NCBI GenBank assembly: GCA_003260075.1
Contig: QLIY01000274.1
Coordinates: 88,316 to 152,315 of the forward strand
DNA: 64,000 nt
DNA from: Phallusia mammillata
Taxonomy: Eukaryota; Chordata; Ascidiacea; Phlebobranchia; Ascidiidae
Direction: 5' to 3'
A model generated the notes under the pieces. That model did no database searches and was not told the DNA's origin. It saw only the letters and a program-made list of their open reading frames with translations. The translations under genes were made by a program, and so were the position numbers. Within the stretch, counting starts at the first letter, position 1. The number at the start of each line of letters is the position of its first letter. Of this stretch, positions 27,061-37,239 are shown one piece after another.

Positions 27061-27157
<97 letters not shown>

Positions 27158-28847
27158 ATGTCGCTTTTTACGTCTATTTGGGCCGTTATTTTCACCATTA
27201 AAGTTAGCATAGTTTCATTATCTGTACCTTGTACTTGTGGCAGACCATTTTTCTGCACATCATCAATCCAGTTCAATGGATAACGGGATCCAGAAAAGTT
27301 GCTTTGTGCAGGATAAGCAAATAAATTCAAGCTTCTGGAAATACCATAAACTGTTGTGTAAATGTTTACCCAGAAGTATATACAGTAAAACTTACCTGTG
27401 ATGGTTACTTCCATTTTGTGAAAATTGGGGAATTTTTATACTTCGCATATTGTAGTGGGATAATGTGAAAGGGCTGATTGAGGATTTCTTACTGCATGGT
27501 CTAGAAAAAATAAATTAAATAAAGACAGTTTTCAACCTTAAAGGCTGGTTCCAGGTTACCTTGGTAAAGTCAGACAGTAACTTTTTGATCCCTTTTCGAA
27601 GGCTAGTTCACGAATTCCTACAATGGATGTGTGATTGTCTTCCAAATATACAAATGAATCACCTACAACACACTTCTGTTAACCATATAAATTGGTACTT
27701 AGTTTTAATGATTTTACGAAGGGTTTTTAAGGCTAAATACCAAGCCAAAAAAAAACTAGTTGCAGAAAACAAAATTATTTGTTTCAAATAAATGTATGGG
27801 ATTTTAGCACAATGACCAAAGATCCTTGTAAGACAGACAAATCCAGTTTATTCCACCTGTAGATAATATTCTAAGAAAATCATCTGCCCCCCCCCCAAAG
27901 ATCCTTGTAAGACAGACAAATCCAGTTTATTCCACCTGTAGATATATTCTAAGAAAATCAAATAAATACAAAATCTGGTTAATTGCATAAAACACTGTGC
28001 AAATTGAACTAGATTTATCAGACAAATATTGCCATCCTATGTTATACATATTGAATGTTATACATATTGAATGTGTACTTGTGTTGTATCATACAGCAAG
28101 TGTTGGTGTATCAAATAACAATTAAGATTTAATGTGGTTGACCTTTATTCCATGACAGGTATTGTCCAACCATCTTCAAAGCATCAGTAGATCCCGGGCA
28201 AAATACAATGTCATAGTCGTCAAGCGTAACGTTGAAGTGTGTCATTACAGTGCATCTCACCTAATAAAAAAATGAATGTTTTCTCTCTCTAAGAACCAAC
28301 AGCTCAATTTTTCATCCAGCCAATTACATATTACAACAAAAAGCAAACAAAATGTAATAAAACACCAAAAACAGAAAAAATGATGTTGGAAAAACGACCA
28401 GTTGCATAATCTGCAAAAGCTAAATCATTAAACGATGGGGTCTCAACCTGATGAACAATTGCTTTTGTGATGTCACTGCTGGGGTTTCCACTGTGAGGGT
28501 TGCCATATAAATTTTCTTGCAAGTCTTTGGAAAAGCTTTGTATTTGACTTGCAGCATACAAAGTGCTCCCAGCATGATCCAAAAACAGTCCATCTGTCAC
28601 AAAAAGTACAATAAACTCTTGTATAGCAGTTAATGTATCAGCTCTAGTATCTACTACTATATTAAAATGTTGAAATTGTTTAATTTTTGACTTCAACATT
28701 TTTTTGGTTTTTTGGTTTACACCTATGGAATTAAATTTTAAAGAAATCTTTACATAAAAAAAAAAAAAATTCAGTACCTTGCAATCGTGAAAATTGCTTT
28801 TTTCTCACTTTCTTTAGATTATGTGGGTATGATGTATCAGTTGACAT
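17099..28847 (-). CDS. MOCOS: Molybdenum cofactor sulfurase
   Basis: MOCOS adds the terminal sulfur to Moco for xanthine dehydrogenase and aldehyde oxidase. Fifteen exons join in phase: 28847-28778, 28593-28448, 28260-28143, 27662-27560, 27334-27228, 26728-26600, 25866-25734, 25185-25063, 24747-24613, 22641-22506, 21961-21824, 19935-19816, 19375-19221, 18848-18747, 17735-17099. They total 2352 bases, 783 aa (human 888). The NifS-like PLP domain (about 20-440) shows [14 protein letters not shown], the PLP-lysine region [18 protein letters not shown] and the persulfide-cysteine region [10 protein letters not shown]. The MOSC half shows [35 protein letters not shown] and [15 protein letters not shown]. 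The start gives [13 protein letters not shown]. The exon at 21961-21824 also exists at 21221-21084 through a poly-C join; only one should be used. Introns carry hAT MITEs and a C95 tract. Confidence 0.95.
17926..18382. mobile_element. hAT MITE (457 bp)
   Basis: The left end is CAGTGGTTCCTAACC and the right end GGTTGGGAACCACTG. A perfect 8-bp target duplication GTGTATAG lies at 17918-17925 and 18383-18390. Sub-terminal 'gggggtccg' motifs lie inside both ends. It sits in the last MOCOS intron. Confidence 0.92.
18959..19198. mobile_element. Decayed hAT MITE (240 bp)
   Basis: The ends CAGAGGTTTTCAATCTG and AGGTTGAAAACCACTG are inverted but diverged, and the flanking 8 bases match only partly (ccataaaa/ctaaataa). 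It lies between MOCOS exons 13 and 14. Confidence 0.7.
19619..19998. repeat. Two poly-C-joined duplications at MOCOS exon 12
   Basis: Sequence from about 19619 (acaaacagcaaaactag) restarts at 19745, after ten C at 19735-19744. Just before the tract is a broken copy of the 3' end of exon 12 (cactcacgtctaatcc). A second tract, C11 at 19965-19975, repeats 'aaggagcaagaacatata' on both sides at the exon's 5' edge. Confidence 0.75.
20018..20880. repeat. About 380-bp duplication around C10 at 20417-20426
   Basis: Sequence from about 20020 is repeated from about 20485, with many small differences. Copy 2 is preceded by 'ctcttaaaactacttagcgg', which recurs at about 57499. The copies differ by several percent, as expected for alleles of a highly polymorphic animal. 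No exon lies inside. Confidence 0.7.
20988..22250. repeat. MOCOS: Scrambled duplication carrying MOCOS exon 11 twice
   Basis: Exon 11 ([18 protein letters not shown]) is present at 21221-21084 and again at 21961-21824, each 138 bases with good splice sites. Poly-C tracts lie at 21273-21283, 21500-21509 and 21721-21730. The block 21510-21720 is a copy of 22076-22250 placed ahead of the second exon copy. The order shows the same join pattern as in SRSF1. Confidence 0.75.
22737..23034. mobile_element. hAT MITE, copy 1
   Basis: The ends are CAGTGGTTCTCAAACTTTTT and CACAGTTTGAAGATCACTG, flanked by near-identical 8-mers GCATAAAG and GTATAAAG. A C27 tract (22888-22914) interrupts it. A second copy at about 23281-23580 comes from the duplicated block and has a decayed right end (CATGG). 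Confidence 0.8.
23281..23580. mobile_element. hAT MITE, duplicate copy
   Basis: This is the same element as 22737-23034, inside the duplicated segment that begins after C13 at 23159-23171. The first base of the left end is changed (TAGTGG). It probably represents the second allele of one insertion. Confidence 0.65.
23850..24420. repeat. Two short duplications around C11 and C10
   Basis: 'gtaagttttgtgtttctaag' with its downstream ~80 bases occurs before and after the tract at 23937-23947. 'catacttgaaaactgctttg' with its following ~100 bases occurs before and after the tract at 24293-24302. Both lie in a MOCOS intron. Confidence 0.75.
25987..26345. repeat. Dispersed repeat family A, inverted pair
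   Basis: The forward copy at about 25987-26131 reads 'gagtttatttcccttggtga', 'aacatagcgacaca', 'caccaagccggaaatag' and 'gctgcagctaca'. A reverse copy follows at about 26214-26345 (gtagctgcagca ... aatttagtttatttcgctt). Further copies lie at about 36013-36172, 43888-44005 and 60126-60283. The pair here could form a hairpin in the MOCOS pre-mRNA. Confidence 0.6.
27063..27157. repeat. Poly-C tract, 95 bases
   Basis: This is an uninterrupted run of 95 C in a MOCOS intron. It is the longest of the poly-C tracts here. It reads as poly-G on the transcribed strand. Confidence 0.95.
27820..27965. repeat. Short duplication around C10
   Basis: 'aaagatccttgtaagacagacaaatcc' and about 50 following bases occur before the tract at 27887-27896 and again immediately after it. 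Confidence 0.8.
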
Positions 28848-31183
28848 ATTGCACCTGCAAAAGCCCAGGTTTAATACGCATGCACAATAGGGTGATCATA
28901 CCCAATGGTAATAGTCTGGTAATGACACTGCATTGTCCCAGTCTGCAGAACATGTGCGCCCGTGCAAGACCCTTTAGTCCACATGCAAGACCTATTTCAA
29001 CAGGTGCAAAGCAAGTGATATAGGTCAAGGTAGGACAATACAATGTGTTGAGTGCAAAATGACAAAAAAGGGACAGGATGCACTATTTAGAAATATGTAA
29101 ACAATTAGGCCCACTAAAATAGTATATTTAGACAGAATACACTTGTTATTTAAAGTCCCTAAAATATTCTCAAATATGCAAACCCAACCACTACCAGAAC
29201 ATTTTTAGTTCATCTGCCAAATCTTAAACTTACCTTTAAATCAAACTTACAAACAAAAATTGAAGAAAAATGCTGCAAAATAAATGACAACAATCTAAAC
29301 TTTCCACATTTAGAGCAACTGCAATATGCACTTTAAGGTGCTATTTAAAGTGTGAAAGGTTTAATATATTATGATATTTTGGTCTGTGGTCGACCGGCTA
29401 CCTTTCTCTTTATATTACGCAACAGTTAATTGTGGTCAGATTATGTAAGACGGCAAAAGTTTTCCTGGAAATGCACCTTTTGACTTATAGGTTAGCCTTG
29501 GGCAAATAAATGCTAGGAACAAATTTAAAAAGGTGAACTTTGCTCCAAATCCCTGATTTTGTGATTTATTTCAAGGGTTTTAAAAAGAGAACTAAGGAGA
29601 AATGCCGAACTGCTGCAAAATGTACAAACCGAGTAGGGGATCTACCTATTTTCACACGTCTGGCTGTCTTAAGTAATTGATTTGAGTTTGGTTGGTTTCA
29701 TTTCGATTGGCTACAGAAATGGTGGCAAAACACTGTCTAACTGTAACTCTCTGTACTCTCTACTGTAACTCTCTACAAAAAAAAACATTTACAGGAAAAA
29801 AAATTGCAAAGATTATAAATTTGCATTTTTAACGTTGTATATTATGATTTCTATGTTCTCACACGATTTTTAGGATTGCAGGAAGTTTTTTTAATGCACG
29901 TAGACGTAGTAAACATATTACGGATGTACGAACACGTTTTTAACTTTTTTGTTTACGAAACACAAAGTTTGGCTCGTTACTTGCCTTGTCGCTGTCACGT
30001 GGCTTAGGACGTGTATCATCATAGAATACTAAACATAAGTAATCTATGGCATCATGATTGTTTTCATATCGCCAAAAATGGAAGCGAAAATATCATTAGC
30101 TACTTTCAGTAATATAAATCAGGTAATTTTTGGATTTCGGTGTGAAATGTTAAAAAATTCGGTGTTTCGTCGCCACACATTTTTATTTTCATCCTTTTTT
30201 GTTGTTACAAATACACGCTTTAAGTGGATTTTTGAAGTAGCAATGTCTTGTGAAAGAGCGTTGGCAGCAAATTAAATGGTAGCGGTTTTTAATGTGTGTC
30301 GAAGAGAAACGCGCCACTTCTATTTGATATTGACTCATTTGGCTGACACAACAGAATTTGTGCATATTTGCTGTTGTGAAAGATAGCTTGTAAACTCAGG
30401 AACTCATGTTGACTGGAGTTTAAACATGGCTGTAAAGTTTTAATGAGCAGGCAAAAATGTTAAAAACAGTGCATAAAATTCTCTGAAGGCAACCATCACT
30501 CACAACAAAAGTCTGTCTGATAGATATAGCCTCATGCCGCGCGTGTATCGATGTTCCGGTTTGAAAGGCAAAAACAATCGCCACTCTTACTTATGCTGAG
30601 GTTTCAACAAAAGCAACACGTAATGAGTTGATCATTAACAGATGCGCGTGGTTTGGACGTCGCTTTTTAATACAAATTGAACGTTTATATCAATAAGGCT
30701 GTTTGCCAAATTTAGTGCTGTGTAACTACCTTTGACAGGCTTTGGTGTGTCGAAAAAGGGCACGCATGGTTGCAGAGGCGATTTTTTAGATAGGTTGAGG
30801 AAAAGCTAGCCTAATGAAGTTTTATAACGAGCAATCAAGTAAGTCTGCTTTTGCAAATGATTTAGTGTATGGGTAGCGTAAGACGAAGGAAGTATTGGTA
30901 AGTCATGGTCAGGAAGTCATACGCAAAAACAAAACAAACAAAAAATTGCTTCGTTAGCGACCAACAACTATCTCTCGTAGTTTCCAAACCAATTCAATGC
31001 AGACAGAAGGCTTATTTTTTTTACTTTTTAATAAAATACAGAAAAAAGTTTCAAAACATATAGCGGGCGAAACTTGTGTATGGCAGTTATTAATTTTGAA
31101 TAACTAATGCTTGACAGTGGCGGATTGGTACACTAATTGTGCGTTAAAATCATGTGCGTTGGGTAATTATATCAGCCGTTGCC
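28848..31183. promoter_or_regulatory. Divergent intergenic region between MOCOS and CTR1
   Basis: The two genes are head-to-head, with 2.3 kb between their start codons. The region must hold both promoters, but I see no clear shared element. It is AT-rich, with A-runs near 28756 and 29779. A short frame at 30078-30122 (MEAKISLATFSNINQ then GTAATT) could be an upstream exon but has no supporting partner. Confidence 0.4.
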
Positions 31184-33726
31184 ATGGATATGAATATGGA
31201 TATGGGCAACTCCTCATCGAGCATGATGATGATGATGTACTTTAATTTTATGATGCCGTTTACAGTTGTTTTTAAAGGATGGGATATTCAGAATGACAGT
31301 CGTAAGTATTTCAAATGTGCTTTAACTGTTAGGTAAAACTAGAAATATTTTGCTTGCGTGTAACTGGGAAAAAATTGATAAGTCCAATGTAACTTCGTAC
31401 AGATCGTAATCAGCGCAATATATACGATTTTTTTAAAAACCTGTTTTCGTCGCCGCTAAACGTGTTTGTCGGTTTTGCTCTGGGCAATTCTTGGAAAGAA
31501 CACTTATCGCTATGCTGGTTTGAAAAACAAACAAGTTTTAATTCGTCGATATCAATGTAGATTTGCAAAACATCCACACACAGTGTCAAAAAGTATACTA
31601 GTAGAAAAACAACCTAAAACTGAGTTTTATGCTTGGTGCTGAGCACAATGTATGGTGTTATACATTGGAGTTTGAAATCTGATGACGTAACGAAAATATG
31701 ACGTCACTTTTTGCCGTTGCGCAGAGCTTATCGGATCGTGCTTCGGTGTTGCTGCGATGGCGATGGTTTACGAAATTCTCAAGAACCTTCGACAACTGTG
31801 GGCGAACAAAATGATCCGCAAAGTCATAAACACTTCCAGTCAGGTGAGAGTTTTAAGCTTATTAACGATTAACCAAAACACTCGGACTTTGATCGTACGG
31901 GGTCATACAAGGTAGAATAACGCCTCGATTATCTGCACGTTCACGTATTTGCTTTAGAGATAAAGCGTTCTAATATTGGTGTATCACATCACGTGAGCTT
32001 TGTTTTAAGAGCCGTATGTGCTGAAATTTACACAACAGAGGAATGCACCATAGAGCAAATATTTGCGGGCCTATTGTCAGCTATCCTCTTTGGGGAGTTA
32101 CATAACTTCAAGAACGTGTAAATGTCTTACCACCAATTTCATCGCCACAAATAAAGTTTAGACGGATATAGTCAACTGTTTATGGCGTGCTGTGCAAAAA
32201 TGACATAAAAAGCTATGGGGACAATGTTAGAAAATACACTTAATTGGTTTCACTACTAAAAATCTACCTCCAAATAAGAAAGGTTATGAGAAAAACAATT
32301 TTTTTGCTACTTCTTTTCTTGTTTAATAATCCATTTTTTAATAAATGGAGGTCGCCAAAAAAGCCTTCATACAATTTGCTTTTGAAGCAGATATCACCTT
32401 CAACATCTGATTGTTGCCATGACGACGCAGAAACGAGCGAGTGCTCTCCACCGAGATCGGGGAGATTTTGGCTCGCTCATCTCTTTCAAAGTTTCCTTCA
32501 TATGATACAGGTAACTTAAACTCCGTACAAGCTTGGGATCCAAAATAGGCAAGCACTGAGCTTGAATTTATCCAAAATTAATACCAAGCGCTAATTTGTT
32601 GAGAATGTATCACGTTTGGAAAGTAAAGCGTCGTGTGGCATTGAGTACATGCACAATTTTAAAGAGTAACGCTGTAGTTTATTTATACACCCTGCATGAG
32701 TTAGACTTTGAAGGCTTTCGATGTAATGTTTACGATGTCTAAAAATCCCAACAGTGTATAGAAATTATTATTTTATAGATATCATGAAATCGCAACAACA
32801 AAAAAGACCGGTCGAACGACAAGAAAATTAATTGTAACACAAATTTGCTCAAACTATTTTACACAAAGGTTTTTATTGCTTATATCCTCATGCTAATCGT
32901 GATGACTTACAACGTATGGATCGTTATCTCAATCATATTAGGTGCGGGTGTTGGCCACCTGCTAGCTGGTGGATTTTACGTCACACCGGATGACGTCAAA
33001 CAGTCCAAGTCCACCCTTATTTCGACTCGCGCCGAGACAAGAAGTTACGTAAGTGCAAATTAATCAGTAACTATGTTCGTTTAGCGTGCTTCGCTGTTTA
33101 ACTTATGTAATGTTTAAAAAGTTTCTTGGCCTCCTGAAAATAACATATATTTTACTTATTTCGGAATGAAAGGGAGTTTTAAGCTCGGTCCGAAACCGAC
33201 CGTTTTTCAAAGTCCCGTTCAGGCCTAAATCTTTGACAGACAGGCCCATAATAAAGAATACATAAATAACTGACACTAATAGACAATAACTTAACCAAGG
33301 CGTCCAAAGGGCTATTGGGCCTTAAGTTTAGTCCAACAACTAGCTCATTAGCTATAGGTAAATTATGTAAAGTCAGGCCCGAATCATGTCATGAGTGCTT
33401 TATAATAGCCAAAGCCTGCCCCGACCTACGCCTCTGGAATGTACGCTCACGACAAACAGTTAACGGTGTCAGTACAGAACAGTAGTACTTTAAAGTATTT
33501 AATCATACAAATATACCATTTCAGAACTTATCTTGCCTAAAATTTACTGAAGTACGGCCGCTCAAAGTTGACTGTTGCTGTTTTGGCGTTGACTGATGTG
33601 ATCGCGAATATATTTTTACCACAGGAGGCGACAAAGCGTAGTAGCAACGAAAATTATGCTGAAACGTCGACATCCAGTTCGGAAGCAGGGGGTTACGACA
33701 ACGCCGCTAGTACAGTGAAAGAATAA
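31184..33726 (+). CDS. SLC31A1: CTR1-type high-affinity copper transporter
   Basis: CTR proteins form trimers that pass Cu(I) across the plasma membrane. The exons are 31184-31301, 31725-31843, 32391-32510, 32869-33048 and 33625-33726, in phase, 212 aa (human CTR1 190). The N-terminus is methionine-rich (MDMNMDMGNSSSSMMMMMYF). TM1 is near residues 39-58 (IGSCFGVAAMAMVYEIL). TM2 starts near 120 and carries the selectivity motif MxxxM (YILMLIVMTYN). TM3 follows, with a GxxxG packing motif (GAGVG). The cytosolic loop has cysteines (SDCCHDDAETSEC). Unlike human CTR1, the tail ends in ASTVKE and has no HCH motif, and the ectodomain lacks His clusters. The start has a good context (GCCATGG). AATAAA is at 34137-34142. 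Confidence 0.92.
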
Positions 33727-34490
33727 AAGACTTATACTTTAACCAACATGCCAGCAGCAGAATCTAAATGTTCATCTCGTTTATACATTTGTTTACACTT
33801 GACGTTATGCGATTGTATATAGGCTACGGTCCTTTTTGTAAACCACATTTCTAAAGCCTTTTGACCGATGGATATACTGAAGTGTTTTGTTTCGTTCAAA
33901 AACGTTTTAGTTTTTTATTTGACTGAACACAGGTACTTAGTTTTGTTGCCAATAATAAACGTTGCGCTTATAACTTTCACATTTTCATTTAAGTTTCGTG
34001 CTGTAGCTATACGTTGTTTATTGTATTTTTTTCCTTCGTATAACTTTGTAGCTTTTTTATTGTTTTTTATCGCTACGCCTACTTCATCTATTCAGTGTCT
34101 CGCTTAAATATTACGTTAAATGAGTTCTCCGATACAAATAAAGATTTTTCAATCGACTTAATGCAGAAACCGTGATTTGGTTTTTCAGCTCAAGGCACAG
34201 GCGCACTGGAACAGAAGTCTGCTGCCAACGATTTGACCATTTGAAGACAGCAATGCTTTTACATTACATTAACCTGATAAACTATTAAAAGCCACAAAAT
34301 AAGCAAGCATTTTTTCAATGTTGGTTTTCTTTACGTTTATTTATTACCAATCTGACAGAAATAACAAAAACATAAACATTCAATTTATATTATCTTTAAA
34401 CAACAAAGCTTTTTGTATAAAGAAGTACCGAAGAAATACAAGACAGTTCAGGTTTATTCACTAATTAACACACAGTGGTCGGATATCAGG
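33727..34490. other. Convergent 3' region of CTR1 and CFAP58
   Basis: The CTR1 3' UTR ends near AATAAA at 34137-34142. Minus-strand AATAAA signals (tttatt near 34338 and 34452) could serve CFAP58. There is no other gene. Confidence 0.6.
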
Positions 34491-37187
34491 TTAGGCTGCT
34501 GCCTTTGGCGGCGATTTGAGGTTAAATCCACCGCCGGTGAAGCGAGGTCCGTCTGATCTCTGAGGCTGGATCGACGGCGCTCCAGCTTGAGCCAGGTTAC
34601 GTTCGCGCTCCCTGCAAGTCAAGTCGATAATTTCAAATATTTGACTTAAGCTTTATAGTACAGTAAACCTCGGTTTATCCGAAACCGTTTAAAAAGAATC
34701 ACCGGATTAACGAAGATCCGGATTAACTGATTTCGATTAATTAAAGTCTTACCACATTACAAATTATTTGTATCTCAAGTTTTGTCCGAATTAAGCAAAT
34801 ACCCGGATAAACCGAACCGGGTTTTACCTTGGTTTACTGTGTATTAAAATGACGCCAGGACCTATTTTTTAAGCATTCCTTTTGTGGTAAGGTGCAGGGG
34901 TAGATGTAGAAAAATCTAGCCCCGGTTGGATTCGAACCCACGACAGGAACCAAGGACTTGCGATTTATCAACCGAGCTAGAACGCAAGCTCAGTAATAAG
35001 CCTGTCGGGTCCCTAATCACTTTGCCTGCTTTGATGTAGCGTTGATAATGGCCGCTGACCAAACAGCGACGAAACACCGTCTATAACTCAAAACGGGCTG
35101 ACAATGTAACTGGCTGTCAGCTAGCGATGTACCAAATCTTGTAATTTTCAAATACAAAAATTGCGTCAACTGTTGTTATTTTCAAACCACTATTGTTTTG
35201 TTTATGCCAAACCAAAAATCAGTAATGCATTCGCAACGACGGCCGAGGCAACCTTAAAGCCCACGAAATAGTACCAAAATTTAACACAACTGCCCAATGT
35301 AGTATCATCAGTGTTTGCCTAGCTCTGGGGTCTAGTACATAGACCTGGTTTCATGTTAAAAACGTAGCGTACGACTTCACGTGATGTCACAAACGAATTG
35401 GTTAATTCGATAAAACCGCAAAATATTCGGTTTCAGGCTAAACCTAATTCACCGATTCGTTGTAACTTATCATTACTTTCTACATACTTCAGTTGTTGTT
35501 CTTTCTTCTTGTGTAGGAAGTATTTTTTCTTGACATCCTGCAGTTCTCTAGCGAGACGTTCAATCTCATATTTGTACTCGGAAGATTGCGACTCGTACAT
35601 GTTCAACTCCGATGCCAATCTCTGTGCAGGGTTAAAACAGATAATGACAGCAACAATCGGATACTCTCAAAATGACTTGATAGCAGTTAAACGGGTATTG
35701 CTATTAACCGAATCGCACGAAGTCACAAGATAAACCAAACCAAATACCACCGTATGGAAATTTAACGCTTCTAATAAAGTATGTTTGAAATTTGGGCAAT
35801 TTTATAGATGAACAATTGAACATTTCTAAGTTGTGTGGGGTGTAGATGACAAAAGTGCAAGGTTAGACCTGTATTCAAACGCTGTGGTTCTGTTTAAAAC
35901 AGAAATAAAAAAGTTGCCAATGGGTCGATAGACGCCTTATGCATTACGGTGAAACCAACAAAAAAGAGAAAAAAAGGAAAAATGTCTAACAACAGATTTG
36001 ATACATTTAATACTTAAATTTATTTCTATTGTTGAAAGAAAACATAAAATTGCACCAAAAAATCACCAAGCCGGAAATAGATGCGCTACGCGGCAACGTT
36101 ATGGGGCGTAAAACAGTGGAGGGCACATCAATGGATGGAAGTTTAACTTGCTACAGCTACTGGTTTAAGTCATAAATCCAAGGAACCCGGTCCATTATTA
36201 TTACCTTCATTTGTTTGGTTTTTCCTCTCAGAGTCTCTTGATAAATTCTCAGCTGCTCCGCGACCTCCGGACCTGGCTGTCGAGCCAAGATGTGTTTCAG
36301 CTCCATGTAAAGCTTCTCCTTCTCCTGGATGAGCAACTCCTTCTCAACAACTTCCTCTGTCTTTGTGATCAACCTCTTCTGCAGAGCCTGTAAAAAAACC
36401 CAATGCTTCAGGAGCGAAGTCATCAAAACTTTTGTAAAAAAATATTACTCTTTTCCAAAGTTATTATTTAGTTTAGTTACTTTATGGTATTTAAGAAAAA
36501 TTCTGTTAAATCAAACCCAGGTGTAAAATTTAGAAAACATTGCAACTTTTGGAAGAACGATTGTCCATTTATTCCTCTGTTATAAAACTTATTTATTGAT
36601 TTTTTCAGGTTTATGATAAAACAACATTTATTGCACCTGTTATAACAAAAAAGGCAGGAACCCTAATAATTTTTTTAACTAAAGTCGTCAACTAAAATGA
36701 CGAAGTCCTTGCTGTTTTACAAAATACAGAATAAAGTATACGCAATACGAAGCAAACATTTTTGAGTCGACATTTAGGCTACCTGCACTTTTTGGATCAT
36801 CTCATAAGCACTGGGATCGGATCCTTCAAGTTTCCTCCATCTGTGAATGTTCATCGGATTTTCAAGTTCTTCCTCCAATGCTTTGCATCTTGTGCGCTCT
36901 CGGAGCAATTCTCGTTGAGTGTGATAAACCTCTCGACTGCAAAGTTGCGTTGTTCAATGAGTTAACAAATAAAAGGCAATATACTTTAATTTGCAGATAT
37001 GTATTCAAATTTATTTCGTAGAATGGCATAACGTAGTGGCGTTTCATCGTTATAAATAGGAAAAATCCTCAACCCAATGTACCAAGTCCCTTAATTCATT
37101 TTCTTCGTTTTGTTTTAGTACATTTTTTAACTTTTGCAATCTAGAATACTCAGGTTAAGAACCATTGCTACCAAGTTTAAGAATTTT

Positions 37188-37239
<52 letters not shown>

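Noticed and set aside
27028-27414. Open frames encoding poly-Gly or poly-Pro
   Set aside because: They are only the C95 tract read as codons, with MOCOS exon sequence on one side. The same applies to frames at 37127-37330 and 62092-62340.
30054-30275. Plus-strand frame upstream of CTR1 (MEAKISLATFSNINQ then a GTAATT donor)
   Set aside because: It does not join in phase to any recognised exon, and CTR1 has a better ATG in a good context at 31184.
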